The translations under genes and the position numbers were made by a program. 20,196 nucleotides of DNA, taken from contig NZ_CALHTQ010000057.1 of assembly GCF_938039775.1 (NCBI RefSeq), forward strand, positions 1-20,196, given 5' to 3'. Under the pieces are notes generated by a model, which was given only the letters and a program-made list of their open reading frames with translations, was not told where the DNA came from and searched no databases. Every line of letters begins with the position of its first letter. The first letter of the stretch is position 1. This stretch comes from an uncultured Mogibacterium sp. (lineage in GTDB: Bacteria > Bacillota_A > Clostridia > Peptostreptococcales > Anaerovoracaceae). Below are positions 8,048 to 15,268 of the stretch, piece by piece.

Positions 8048-9376
8048 ATGATACAGATTCCAGATAATGTGAGTAAGTACACCAACGTATATGATGTACT
8101 TGAAGAAAGAGGCCTGATTGAACAGTGCACAGACCCAAAGGCTATGCGCGACCTACTCGGAAATGAGAAGATTAAGTTCTACGTAGGATTTGACCCAACA
8201 GCAGACTGCCTGCACGTTGGCCATCTAATCCAGATTATTATATTTGCGTATATGCTCAAATATGGTCATACACCAGTGGCTCTCGTCGGCGGTGGAACTG
8301 TAATGATCGGAGATCCTTCTGGCAGAACCGACCTGCGCCGTATGATGGACGTTGAGGAAATCGATGCAAACGGCAAGAAGTTCAAAGACCTATTTGACCG
8401 ATTCCTTCCGTTCGATGACGAGTGGGAATACACGGGCAACGGTGGCGTCATGAAGCCAGGACACCAGAACAGAGAGCCTAAGCCAGGTCTTGCGGTAAGC
8501 GTTAATAATGCTCTTTGGCTCAGAAACCTCAACTACATCGAGTTCGCTCGTGAAATTGGCTCAGTATTTAACGTAAACGAGATGTTAAGAGCAGAGTGCT
8601 ACAAGAGAAGACTTAAGGAAGGTCTGACTTTCCTAGAGTTCAATTACATGTTAATGCAGGGATACGACTTCTACGTAATGGCTAGAGACTTCGGACTCAA
8701 GGCGCAGTTCGGAGGAAATGACCAGTGGTCCAACATCATCGCTGGTGTAAATATCGCTAAGAAGAAATCAAACCTAGACGTATACGGCATGACCTTCTCG
8801 CTTCTAACCAAGAGTGATGGTGAGAAGATGGGTAAGACAGCAGGCGGTGCACTCTGGCTTAACGAGGACAGAGTTTCTGTATTCGACTTCTTCCAGTACT
8901 GGAGAAATGTAGCAGATGCAGACGTTAACAAGTGCCTACGTATGCTCACCTTCCTGCCTATGGATGAAGTAAATAGACTTTCTTCACTCGAAGGCGCAGA
9001 GATTAACAAGGCAAAAGAGATACTCGCTTACGAAGTTACTAAGCTAGTACACGGCGAAGCGAAAGCTCAGAAGGCTCTTGAAGATGCTCGTGCGGTGTTC
9101 GCAAGCGGCGGCACTAATGCAGCGACGATGCCAACTGTAGAACTTGAAAAGTCTGCATTTGAAGGCGAGGGCTTCGGCCTTGCTAGCCTGCTCAAGGAGA
9201 TAGGTCTCGCGCAGTCTAACGGAGATGCATTCAGAACTATAGAGCAGGGCGGTGCTAGAATCAATGGCGAGCAGGTTACGGATAGAAAAAGGAGAGTGAC
9301 ACTAGCTGACTTTGAAGACGGCAAGCTTACAATTCAAAAGGGCAAGAAGAAATTCGTTGCAGTAACACTGAAGTAG
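8048..9376 (+). CDS. tyrS: Tyrosyl-tRNA synthetase
   Basis: Class I aminoacyl-tRNA synthetase that charges tRNA-Tyr. The HIGH signature is HVGH (56-59) in DPTADCLHVGHL; the KMSKS signature is KMGKT (260-264). IGDPSGR (87-93), the tyrosine-binding MQGYD (203-207) and GGNDQW (222-227) are present. The last 50 residues (about 394-442) form an S4 RNA-binding domain. At 442 residues it is some 20 longer than the E. coli enzyme; the extra length appears to lie in a Gly/Pro-rich stretch around 125-150. AGGAGG lies 5 bases before the ATG. The 66-base gap after upp is too short for a T-box leader, which tyrS often carries in Firmicutes. Confidence 0.96.
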   Translation: MIQIPDNVSKYTNVYDVLEERGLIEQCTDPKAMRDLLGNEKIKFYVGFDPTADCLHVGHLIQIIIFAYMLKYGHTPVALVGGGTVMIGDPSGRTDLRRMMDVEEIDANGKKFKDLFDRFLPFDDEWEYTGNGGVMKPGHQNREPKPGLAVSVNNALWLRNLNYIEFAREIGSVFNVNEMLRAECYKRRLKEGLTFLEFNYMLMQGYDFYVMARDFGLKAQFGGNDQWSNIIAGVNIAKKKSNLDVYGMTFSLLTKSDGEKMGKTAGGALWLNEDRVSVFDFFQYWRNVADADVNKCLRMLTFLPMDEVNRLSSLEGAEINKAKEILAYEVTKLVHGEAKAQKALEDARAVFASGGTNAATMPTVELEKSAFEGEGFGLASLLKEIGLAQSNGDAFRTIEQGGARINGEQVTDRKRRVTLADFEDGKLTIQKGKKKFVAVTLK

Positions 9377-9425
9377 CAAGTTAATACCGAGTAGCTTGTA
9401 CTGTAGTGATTTTAGCAAGTAAACA

Positions 9426-9458
9426 AAAGCGCGCAGCGATGCGCGCTTTGGCTATTTT
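9426..9458 (+). terminator. Intrinsic terminator of tyrS
   Basis: Ten-pair stem AAAGCGCGCA / TGCGCGCTTT with a GCGA loop; the T-rich tail is interrupted (GGCTATTTT), so efficiency may be moderate. Confidence 0.7.
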
Positions 9459-9517
9459 CAAAATATATAATTGTACATATAGAAAATATAAATACCTATA
9501 TATTTAGGAGGTACAAT

Positions 9518-9973
9518 ATGGTAGAACAAGTTAATTTTGAAGATGTAAAACGTGATGTAATCCACGCATTCACTAATGGATGCATGTGTTCAGAGTCTGT
9601 AATTACGATCGCAAACAAACATTGGGACCTCGGGATGGGAGACGATGTCATGGCTATCGCAACGGGATTTCCGTTCGGTTTTGGCGATGGCGGTAACGTA
9701 TGCGGAGCAGTGGCGTCAGCGACGATGGCACTCGGAAAAGTATTTGGCAGAGTAATCCCTGGAGACCCAAGCTATGAGAAATGCACATCGCTCGTAAGAG
9801 AACTCAATGACGATGTCATAGCAAAGTTTGGTAGTGCACTATGTCCAGACTTACTAGAGGGTTATGAATTTACAACACCGGTTCGCAAGGAACACTGCAC
9901 CGAAATAGTGATAGCAGTGATGGAGTCCTTTGCACGGATCATGGAGCGCGAGTGTGGGGTTCATGTCTGTTAG
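9518..9973 (+). CDS. C-GCAxxG-C-C family cysteine-rich protein (putative redox protein)
   Basis: A 151-residue soluble protein with the spaced cysteines of the C_GCAxxG_C_C family: C24 (after C22) in NGCMCSES, C62 in GNVCGAVASA, C109 in SALCPDLLE and C127 in KEHCTEIV. The family is common in anaerobes and is thought to bind metal or act in redox chemistry, but no reaction is established. C89 and a C-terminal ECGVHVC tail (C146, C151) are additional. The start is secure, with AGGAGG (9506-9511) 6 bases upstream. The AT-rich spacer before it shows TATAAT at 9466-9471 without a convincing -35. A small membrane protein follows 64 bases later, probably in the same transcript. Confidence 0.82.
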   Translation: MVEQVNFEDVKRDVIHAFTNGCMCSESVITIANKHWDLGMGDDVMAIATGFPFGFGDGGNVCGAVASATMALGKVFGRVIPGDPSYEKCTSLVRELNDDVIAKFGSALCPDLLEGYEFTTPVRKEHCTEIVIAVMESFARIMERECGVHVC

Positions 9974-10037
9974 CAAATGTGATATCTTAATGAAGACTAT
10001 GATAATAGTGAAGTGTTGATAGAGAAAGAGGCAGTTT

Positions 10038-10370
10038 ATGGCAAAGAAACAATCGAAATACGAGAGACCAGGCGGACTCAGAAAAGGCAGGATAGCGATA
10101 GGCATATTTGTAATCGTTGCATTAGCGACTATTGGGATAATGACTCGTGCATATCTAACCGGTGGCAAGAGCGCTATGGTCGGGGCGATGATTATTCTGA
10201 TGACAGTGATGTATTCAGTCATAGCGTTCAATCTCGTAAAGCTAGTTAAGACGATGGAAGAACAGATGGTTAAGGATGCTGAGGCAGAAAAGGAAGCGGA
10301 AGAGAAGGCGAAGCATATCGGAAAAGGTGCTGCATACAAGACGTTAAAGAAGCAATCTAAGAATAAATAG
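10038..10370 (+). CDS. Small two-helix membrane protein of unknown function
   Basis: A 110-residue protein with a basic N-terminus (residues 1-18), two hydrophobic segments (about 19-36 and 46-68) and a highly charged Glu/Lys tail (71-110) likely to be helical or coiled-coil. By the positive-inside rule both ends should be cytoplasmic. No family was recognised. AAAGAGG (10025-10031) lies 6 bases before the ATG. It follows the C-GCAxxG-C-C gene and ends about 80 bases before a strong terminator. A longer frame on the opposite strand overlaps it but lacks a ribosome site and membrane logic. Confidence 0.75.
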   Translation: MAKKQSKYERPGGLRKGRIAIGIFVIVALATIGIMTRAYLTGGKSAMVGAMIILMTVMYSVIAFNLVKLVKTMEEQMVKDAEAEKEAEEKAKHIGKGAAYKTLKKQSKNK

Positions 10371-10449
10371 ATAAAGTTTCTAACGACCAGCCGTGACTGT
10401 GAGATATAATTTTTCGACAAGGTGCTGTTCGGTAAAAAAGACATATAAA

Positions 10450-10481
10450 AAATCGAGGAATTATGTCCTCGATTTCTTTTT
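10450..10481 (+). terminator. Intrinsic terminator after the small membrane protein
   Basis: Ten-pair stem AAATCGAGGA / TCCTCGATTT with a six-base loop, followed by CTTTTT. Confidence 0.85.
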
Positions 10482-10523
10482 ATGGATATTCTATGGATGG
10501 ATTATGTAATAACAGCAAATGTC

Positions 10524-10553
10524 TTGAAATTACCCTTGCTGTACTATTATAAT
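10524..10553 (+). promoter_or_regulatory. Sigma-A-type promoter for the LysR regulator
   Basis: TTGAAA (10524-10529), an 18-base spacer and a perfect TATAAT (10548-10553), about 84 bases before the LysR start. Confidence 0.62.
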
Positions 10554-10636
10554 AAATCCGAGAACATTGCATGTAAAATTAATTAAAATGAGTTAATTGA
10601 TAGAAATATATAATAGCAATCCTCACAGGAGGTAAA

Positions 10637-11518
10637 ATGGAAAATCGTAACGTAGCGACCTTTATAAAGGTTGTAGAGATGAATAATTTTACTAGGGCGG
10701 CAGAGAGTCTAGGATACTCACAAGCAGCTGTAACTGCTCAAATTAAACAGCTGGAGCATGAGCTTGGAGCACCCTTATTTGATAGAATTGGTAAGAGAAT
10801 TAACCTGACTAGGGCGGGTGAAACATTCTTGCCATACGCATTCCGCCTGCTCAAAGCAGAGGATGAGGCGGTTGCATGTATCAGAGAGCAGGAGGGACTC
10901 AGCGGTACGCTGACAATAGGAACATCTTCAAGCCTTTCAATAGGAGCACTTCCGCATATCGCAATCGATTTCATCAAGGAATATCCTGATGTAAATGTAG
11001 TTATCAAGGTATCTGACTTTACGCAGGATCTACGTGAGAAGCTGGTTGCCGGAACTATGGATCTCGTGTTTACTATGGCCGAGACTCCAAACCCACAAAA
11101 TTTTCAACGTATGCTGGAGAAAGACGTACCGATGGTATTCGTAGCTCACCCAGATCATCCGCTCGCTGGCAAGAAGGTTCAACTGCGCAAAATCCTTGCT
11201 GAGCAGCTAATCGTTGCAGATAGAGAAGTAGGATATACATTCTACTTGAATAAGTTTGCAAATGATATCGGTATGCAACTTGAACCTGCACTTGAGGTTG
11301 GTTCAGTAGCAGCAATTGTCAATATATTAGAGGGAGGATACGGTGTATCTTACCTGCCTTGGTTCGTCGTTGAGAAGCCAGTTGCTGAAGGCAAATTGGC
11401 AACAATTGATGTTACATGTCCGGATCCAGAGCTCAAGAGTACTATCATATGTCATAAGAGCAAGTGGATTGATCCAGTGATTAAGAAATTTATAGAGTTT
11501 ATAAATGAAAGAATATAG
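10637..11518 (+). CDS. LysR-family transcriptional regulator
   Basis: A 293-residue LysR-type regulator. The winged helix-turn-helix is N-terminal (about 3-62), with recognition region FTRAAESLGYSQAAVTAQIKQLE (split around residues 18-40) and the family signature GAPLFDR (44-50). The rest (about 90-293) is a periplasmic-binding-protein-like effector domain starting at LTIGTSSSLSIGALP. The effector is not predictable. AGGAGG lies 4 bases before the ATG. It has its own promoter, and no divergent gene is present, so its target operon is not obvious; the downstream surface-protein gene is one candidate. Terminator hairpins follow. Confidence 0.92.
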   Translation: MENRNVATFIKVVEMNNFTRAAESLGYSQAAVTAQIKQLEHELGAPLFDRIGKRINLTRAGETFLPYAFRLLKAEDEAVACIREQEGLSGTLTIGTSSSLSIGALPHIAIDFIKEYPDVNVVIKVSDFTQDLREKLVAGTMDLVFTMAETPNPQNFQRMLEKDVPMVFVAHPDHPLAGKKVQLRKILAEQLIVADREVGYTFYLNKFANDIGMQLEPALEVGSVAAIVNILEGGYGVSYLPWFVVEKPVAEGKLATIDVTCPDPELKSTIICHKSKWIDPVIKKFIEFINERI

Positions 11519-11588
11519 GAAGGTTGTATGCAAAAACATCACAAAGTCGATTAGACTTGATTTTATATGCTCTGAATAACGAATGCCA

Positions 11589-11625
11589 GGTGCTATGTAT
11601 TTTATTAATACATAGCACCATTTAT
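11589..11625 (+). terminator. Terminator-like hairpin after the LysR gene
   Basis: Perfect 13-bp stem GGTGCTATGTATT / AATACATAGCACC with loop TTATT, followed by ATTTAT. The T tail is poor, but the stem is long and perfect. Confidence 0.65.
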
Positions 11626-11647
11626 ATACATATATATATATAAATGG
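11618..11647 (+). repeat. Second inverted repeat overlapping the preceding hairpin
   Basis: CCATTTATATA (11618-11628) is complementary to TATATAAATGG (11637-11647). Its first two bases are the last two of the previous stem, so the two hairpins compete slightly. It lies 50 bases before the surface-protein gene. Confidence 0.55.
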
Positions 11648-11697
11648 TAGAATTTCCATGTACATTATAGATAATTAACAATTAAGAGAGGACATTA

Positions 11698-13332
11698 ATG
11701 TTGATGAATAAGGCAGTTAAAAAAAATATTAGCTTAATATTGAATCTTATGCTCATATTATTACTGCTCTCAAATACATCAATTGTATTTGCAGATGAAG
11801 ATTTAAGCTCACTCCATCCTGTGCATTATTTTATGTATGGTGAGGACTGGCAGGGCCCTTTAGTTGATAAAAGTGCAGAAATCAAAAATGATAATTATTG
11901 GGTTGACTTAAAATATTCAAAAGTAGAAAACATTCCGGTAGCTGCAGGAGAACCTATAACATATTTTAAAACTCTTGTTCCTAAATATGTGTTGGAACCT
12001 AAAGATACTGCTGTTAATCAGCATGCAAAGGTTAGCACGATAATCAATTTTTGCTGTGCTCCTGAGTTTCTAAATACCGGCATTATTCCAAAGTGGAGCG
12101 GATTAAACATTTTCCTTCACCCTTTGAAACCACAAGATAACCCGTATTTTCAGCAATTCTCCACGATTCCTGAAGATAGAACAAATCCGCATAAGTTTAA
12201 ACAAAGTGATATTTTAACTGCTGAAGAAACTAGTAAGCCATTAGAGAAATTACAAGTTTTAGCCGATATAAAGGCTAAGGGAAGCACCGATTCAAAGAAA
12301 ATAGACGAATATAAGAAAGGCGATTCAATTGACCTTGAGTTTTCTATGAATGCCTCATGGTTCAAGCGTTATATGAATGGGTTTGCTTTGTTCTTAACTC
12401 AAACCGGCGGCATGTCGGATGAGGGAATTCAGAAAATTTACAATCAGTATGCAATGTCAGATGCACAAATTGTTTTTTCATTAGATATCCCAGATTGGGT
12501 AACTGTTAGTAACAATCCAACAGCTACAATTAGGGGATTAGATGGATTTACAGCAAATGTTTCGAAGGAAGGAAATACTTTGCTTATAAAATTACGTAAA
12601 AATGAAAAAGCTAAAGTTTGTAAATGGAAAGACTTGATTGAAAAAATTAATTCCATAGATACAAGTAACATTAATGTTAGTATTTCAGGACTAAAGGTTT
12701 CTAATGACGCAAGTCAAGATTCGCATGTAACTATAAGAGGTACGGTATCAGGAGTTTATGATTTTGCTACTTCTTATACAGAAAAATTTTATTTGCCATC
12801 TCCCGAACATAATAGTCATGAGGAGTTAGGTCCGGGACATGAGAATTGTGCGACCAGAAATTACTGGTCATTTGCAGCAATTCAAGATCCTAGTGGATTG
12901 GATAACGCGGCGGACTCAAATAAGCCAAACCAAATATCTTATACTTTCAAGGTAAATAAACCGGCTGATAACACCGTAACTTTCAAGGACGGAAATGCTA
13001 CACACGCTACCGTAAAGGTGGAAAACGGCAAATCAATTGATAATGATGCTTTAGCTAATCAATCGATGCCAAGTGACCCAACAAAGAGTGGTTATATTTT
13101 TAAGGAATGGAATACTCAAAATGATGGAAAGGGAACTAAATTTACAGGTTCAACCATTGTTAACGAGGATATGGTAGTATATGCTATTTACAGCAAGAAC
13201 CCGACTCCAAACAAACCTGGCAAGTTACCAAAGACGGGTGATAATATGAATATGCCATTGTATGTTGCGGTATTAGTTATATCAGGAGTATTATTGTTTG
13301 CATTATATTTCAAAAGAAGAAAAGACAATTAG
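11698..13332 (+). CDS. LPKTG-anchored surface protein with an InlB-type repeat
   Basis: A 544-residue exported protein. Residues 1-32 are a signal peptide (KKN, then a leucine/isoleucine core, VFA then DE). The mature part (about 33-420) matches no family I recognise. Residues about 426-498 resemble a Listeria-Bacteroides (Flg_new/InlB B) repeat: GKSIDNDAL, then PTKSGYIFKEWNTQNDGKGT, then MVVYAIYSK. The sortase signal is LPKTG at 510-514, then a membrane helix (about 519-537) and the tail KRRKDN, so the protein should be linked to peptidoglycan. No sortase gene is in the window. Four mature cysteines (C119, C120, C308, C384) are unusual for a Gram-positive wall protein. Its codons are visibly more AT-rich than the housekeeping genes, suggesting transfer. 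The first ATG suits AGAGAGG (11685-11691); the second, two codons on, is less well spaced. Confidence 0.88.
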   Translation: MLMNKAVKKNISLILNLMLILLLLSNTSIVFADEDLSSLHPVHYFMYGEDWQGPLVDKSAEIKNDNYWVDLKYSKVENIPVAAGEPITYFKTLVPKYVLEPKDTAVNQHAKVSTIINFCCAPEFLNTGIIPKWSGLNIFLHPLKPQDNPYFQQFSTIPEDRTNPHKFKQSDILTAEETSKPLEKLQVLADIKAKGSTDSKKIDEYKKGDSIDLEFSMNASWFKRYMNGFALFLTQTGGMSDEGIQKIYNQYAMSDAQIVFSLDIPDWVTVSNNPTATIRGLDGFTANVSKEGNTLLIKLRKNEKAKVCKWKDLIEKINSIDTSNINVSISGLKVSNDASQDSHVTIRGTVSGVYDFATSYTEKFYLPSPEHNSHEELGPGHENCATRNYWSFAAIQDPSGLDNAADSNKPNQISYTFKVNKPADNTVTFKDGNATHATVKVENGKSIDNDALANQSMPSDPTKSGYIFKEWNTQNDGKGTKFTGSTIVNEDMVVYAIYSKNPTPNKPGKLPKTGDNMNMPLYVAVLVISGVLLFALYFKRRKDN

Positions 13333-13352
13333 TGTATTAATGTAAAATATCA

Positions 13353-13384
13353 GGAGCTGTCGCATGAGTGACAGCTCCATTTTT
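13353..13384. terminator. Terminator between convergent genes
   Basis: Nine-pair stem GGAGCTGTC / GACAGCTCC with an eight-base loop, followed by ATTTTT on the plus strand. On the minus strand the stem is followed by TGATATTTTA, so it may also stop the convergent gene at 13426-13911. Confidence 0.82.
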
Positions 13385-13425
13385 AACTTGATACTAAGGT
13401 TTTGTTGTTTTCAACAAGCAGGAAT

Positions 13426-13911
13426 TTAACTTAACAATTCTTGTCTGAGACTTTCGCAAATTTCTGCCATCTCGCGCATATCCTCCTCTGGAACGAGTTC
13501 AGAAAGGTCATACTCAAGTGGATTCTTCGAGAAGTCAGAAAGTGTTTTATCTAAAAGAGCATAGTCTTGTGGTGCAGCAAGAACTGATACTCTGCGAGAA
13601 TCTGTATCAAATGGCTCTAAGTCGTGCAGATCAACACTGCCATTTACCTTGCATTCTAATAATATTGCGGCAAGGTCAGTTATTATATCAATAGCGAAAT
13701 GAAAATCAAGATATATCCCCATTGAATTAGTAAATCCCAAAGGAGAAACAGTTCTTCTGAAGTTTTCACCTTGTTTATTAACTCCTAAAGATTGCAGTAT
13801 ATTGGAAAACTCAATCTCGTCGCTACTTTGATCTTCTAAAAAAGCAATAAGGTTAAGGCTATCGTCACTGTCTCCGATGTAGTTATTCCAATATTTGTTT
13901 TCAATATACAT
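13426..13911 (-). CDS. Acidic protein of unknown function
   Basis: A 161-residue soluble protein without signal peptide or membrane segment. It is strongly acidic, with roughly 33 Asp/Glu against 11 Lys/Arg. It opens with ENKYWNNYIGDSDDSLNL and has a central hydrophobic helix with one cysteine (AIDIITDLAAILLECKVNG) and an acidic C-terminal helix. I do not recognise the family with certainty. Size, acidity and location in an accessory patch recall immunity-type proteins, but there is no toxin partner, so that is only a guess. GGAGG (13920-13924) lies 8 bases before the ATG, and a promoter is seen at 13956-13983. It converges on the surface-protein gene. Confidence 0.8.
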   Translation of the reverse strand: MYIENKYWNNYIGDSDDSLNLIAFLEDQSSDEIEFSNILQSLGVNKQGENFRRTVSPLGFTNSMGIYLDFHFAIDIITDLAAILLECKVNGSVDLHDLEPFDTDSRRVSVLAAPQDYALLDKTLSDFSKNPLEYDLSELVPEEDMREMAEICESLRQELLS

Positions 13912-13955
13912 TCAGGCATCCTCCGCAAATATCAATTTGTCGATTAATCATTGTA

Positions 13956-13983
13956 ATTATATTATCATACAACATTTTGTCAT
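13956..13983 (-). promoter_or_regulatory. Sigma-A-type promoter for the acidic protein gene
   Basis: On the minus strand ATGACA (13978-13983), a 16-base spacer and a perfect TATAAT (13956-13961), about 45 bases before the start codon. Confidence 0.55.
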
Positions 13984-14015
13984 ACATCAAGTTTATAGTA
14001 ATTAGATATTATTAC

Positions 14016-14055
14016 GCAAAATCTAAAATGGCTACTCCCACAGGAATAGCCATTT
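14016..14055 (-). terminator. Terminator of the double-cubane/activase operon
   Basis: Nine-pair stem AAATGGCTA (14026-14034) / TAGCCATTT (14047-14055) with a 12-base loop. On the minus strand it is followed by TAGATTTTGC. It lies 36 bases after the activase stop codon. Confidence 0.65.
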
Positions 14056-14090
14056 AGTTATATGTTCGTTCACATTGTCTTAAAAGACTT

Positions 14091-14855
14091 CTACTTCTCG
14101 ATTTTTCCTGCTAGAATTGCCGCCCCGTATGCGCCAGCATATCTACCGTCAGGAAGAGGGGTAACTGTTCTACCTAACTTCTTAGAGAGAAGCTCTGCAA
14201 AATATTCATTGCCGCTCAATCCGCCAGTTATCACGCATTTATCAGCGATTGCTTTCTTCTGACATAGTGTCACGACCTTAGTTGCTACACTGTCGATTAC
14301 ACCAGCTGCAATTTCTTCCTTAGGGCGACCTTCACCCATGTAGTTGATAACCTCAGATTCTGCAAAAACAGTGCATATCGAGCTAATCGGTATCGGATTT
14401 CCTCGTTGAGCTTCTTCAAATAGCTCTTCGATAGTAAGCCCAAGGCGATTTGCCATAACTTCAATGAACTTGCCAGTTCCAGCGGCACACTTATCATTCA
14501 TGAGGAAGTCAACGGCCCTGCCATCTTGAACCAAGATATACTTGGTATCCTGCCCACCGACATCGATGATAGAGCAGTCTTCCTGTCCTGCCATCTCATA
14601 GCCGCCACGTCCGTGACATGTAATCTCGGTAATCACTTTATCCGCGTAGTCTACTGAGATTCGACCGTAGCCAGTTGCTACAATATTAGCGCTCTCTAAA
14701 TCTACGCCGAGCTTCTCAAGGTTTTCCTTGATTATGCCAGCAGTAATCTTGCTGTTCCAGCCAGTCGGTAGCACCTCGAAGCGAGGCTTATTATCTTCTC
14801 CAATCACACAGACCTTCGAAGCGGTCGATCCAATATCAATTCCAATTCTAGTCAT
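14091..14855 (-). CDS. Acyl-CoA dehydratase activase / double-cubane protein reductase ATPase (BadF/BcrA/HgdC family)
   Basis: A 254-residue ASKHA-fold ATPase. Members are homodimers with one [4Fe-4S] cluster between subunits; ATP hydrolysis drives an electron at very low potential onto a partner dehydratase or double-cubane protein. The N-terminal phosphate loop GIDIGSTASK (5-14) and second nucleotide motif IIDVGGQDTK (96-105) are present. The two cluster cysteines are C123 in NDKCAAGTGKF and C161 in SSICTVFAESE. TGGLSGNEYF and YAGAYGAAILAG complete the ATPase fold. It is the third gene of the operon, separated from the DUF3343 gene by 157 bases with a small tandem repeat, and preceded by an AAAGGA site. 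Family assignment is firm; the exact partner is inferred from adjacency. Confidence 0.92.
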   Translation of the reverse strand: MTRIGIDIGSTASKVCVIGEDNKPRFEVLPTGWNSKITAGIIKENLEKLGVDLESANIVATGYGRISVDYADKVITEITCHGRGGYEMAGQEDCSIIDVGGQDTKYILVQDGRAVDFLMNDKCAAGTGKFIEVMANRLGLTIEELFEEAQRGNPIPISSICTVFAESEVINYMGEGRPKEEIAAGVIDSVATKVVTLCQKKAIADKCVITGGLSGNEYFAELLSKKLGRTVTPLPDGRYAGAYGAAILAGKIEK

Positions 14856-14930
14856 TTAAAATCCTTTTCATTTTGCCTAATCACATCTGACTTAGAGTAC
14901 GCCAAATCGGCAAGCTTTATCTAACATATT

Positions 14931-14960
14931 AAGTATATCAAGTATACCAAGTATGCCAAG
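14931..14960. repeat. Short tandem repeat, 9-bp unit, about 3.3 copies
   Basis: AAGTATATC, AAGTATACC and AAGTATGCC follow head to tail and end with AAG. It lies in the 157-base spacer between the DUF3343 and activase genes. Confidence 0.7.
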
Positions 14961-15012
14961 CTACAGCTAGTCGTGCGTAGCTCTAGACGTACTTGACTGA
15001 ACTTAGCGAGTT

Positions 15013-15267
15013 CTACCCATATCTATGCCTGCTACTGTTGAATTCGTTATCTAGCCCGTTTATGGATATGTATCTTAGCTGCTGCTCTTCGGCAAGCTCC
15101 TTTATAAAAGGTACATCCTCTTCCTTTACCAGTAGCGACACACCGCAGCAAACGCTTAACTCGCGCGGAGTCGGGCTAATCTGGGCGTAACGTGAAGTTG
15201 CCTTTATAGCACGATACATTTCCATAGCATCGGTGTGATTATCGAACAAAACATAATAGTGGAGCAT
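15013..15267 (-). CDS. DUF3343 (putative Se/S-carrier-like) small protein
   Basis: An 84-residue protein that fits DUF3343: an N-terminal beta strand (YYVLFDNHTDAMEMYRAIK), the signature PTPRELSVCCG (32-42) with adjacent cysteines C40 and C41, and a C-terminal VPFIKELAEEQQLRYISI segment. The family is described as sulfur/selenium-carrier-like and often accompanies HgdB/HgdC-type genes in Clostridia; its reaction is not established. It starts one base after the stop of the double-cubane gene, so translation is probably coupled. A role in delivering sulfur to, or maturing, the partner's iron-sulfur cluster is inference. Confidence 0.82.
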   Translation of the reverse strand: MLHYYVLFDNHTDAMEMYRAIKATSRYAQISPTPRELSVCCGVSLLVKEEDVPFIKELAEEQQLRYISINGLDNEFNSSRHRYG

Positions 15268-15268
15268 T

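Noticed and set aside
9854..10444. 196-residue open frame on the minus strand
   Set aside because: It covers the C-GCAxxG-C-C gene end and the small membrane protein, both with good ribosome sites; the minus frame has no ribosome site and its hydrophobicity follows from the plus-strand membrane segments.
13951..13972. Fur-box-like TGATAAT near the acidic protein promoter
   Set aside because: Only one half-site matches; the other half is poor, and such AT-rich sequence is expected over a TATAAT region.
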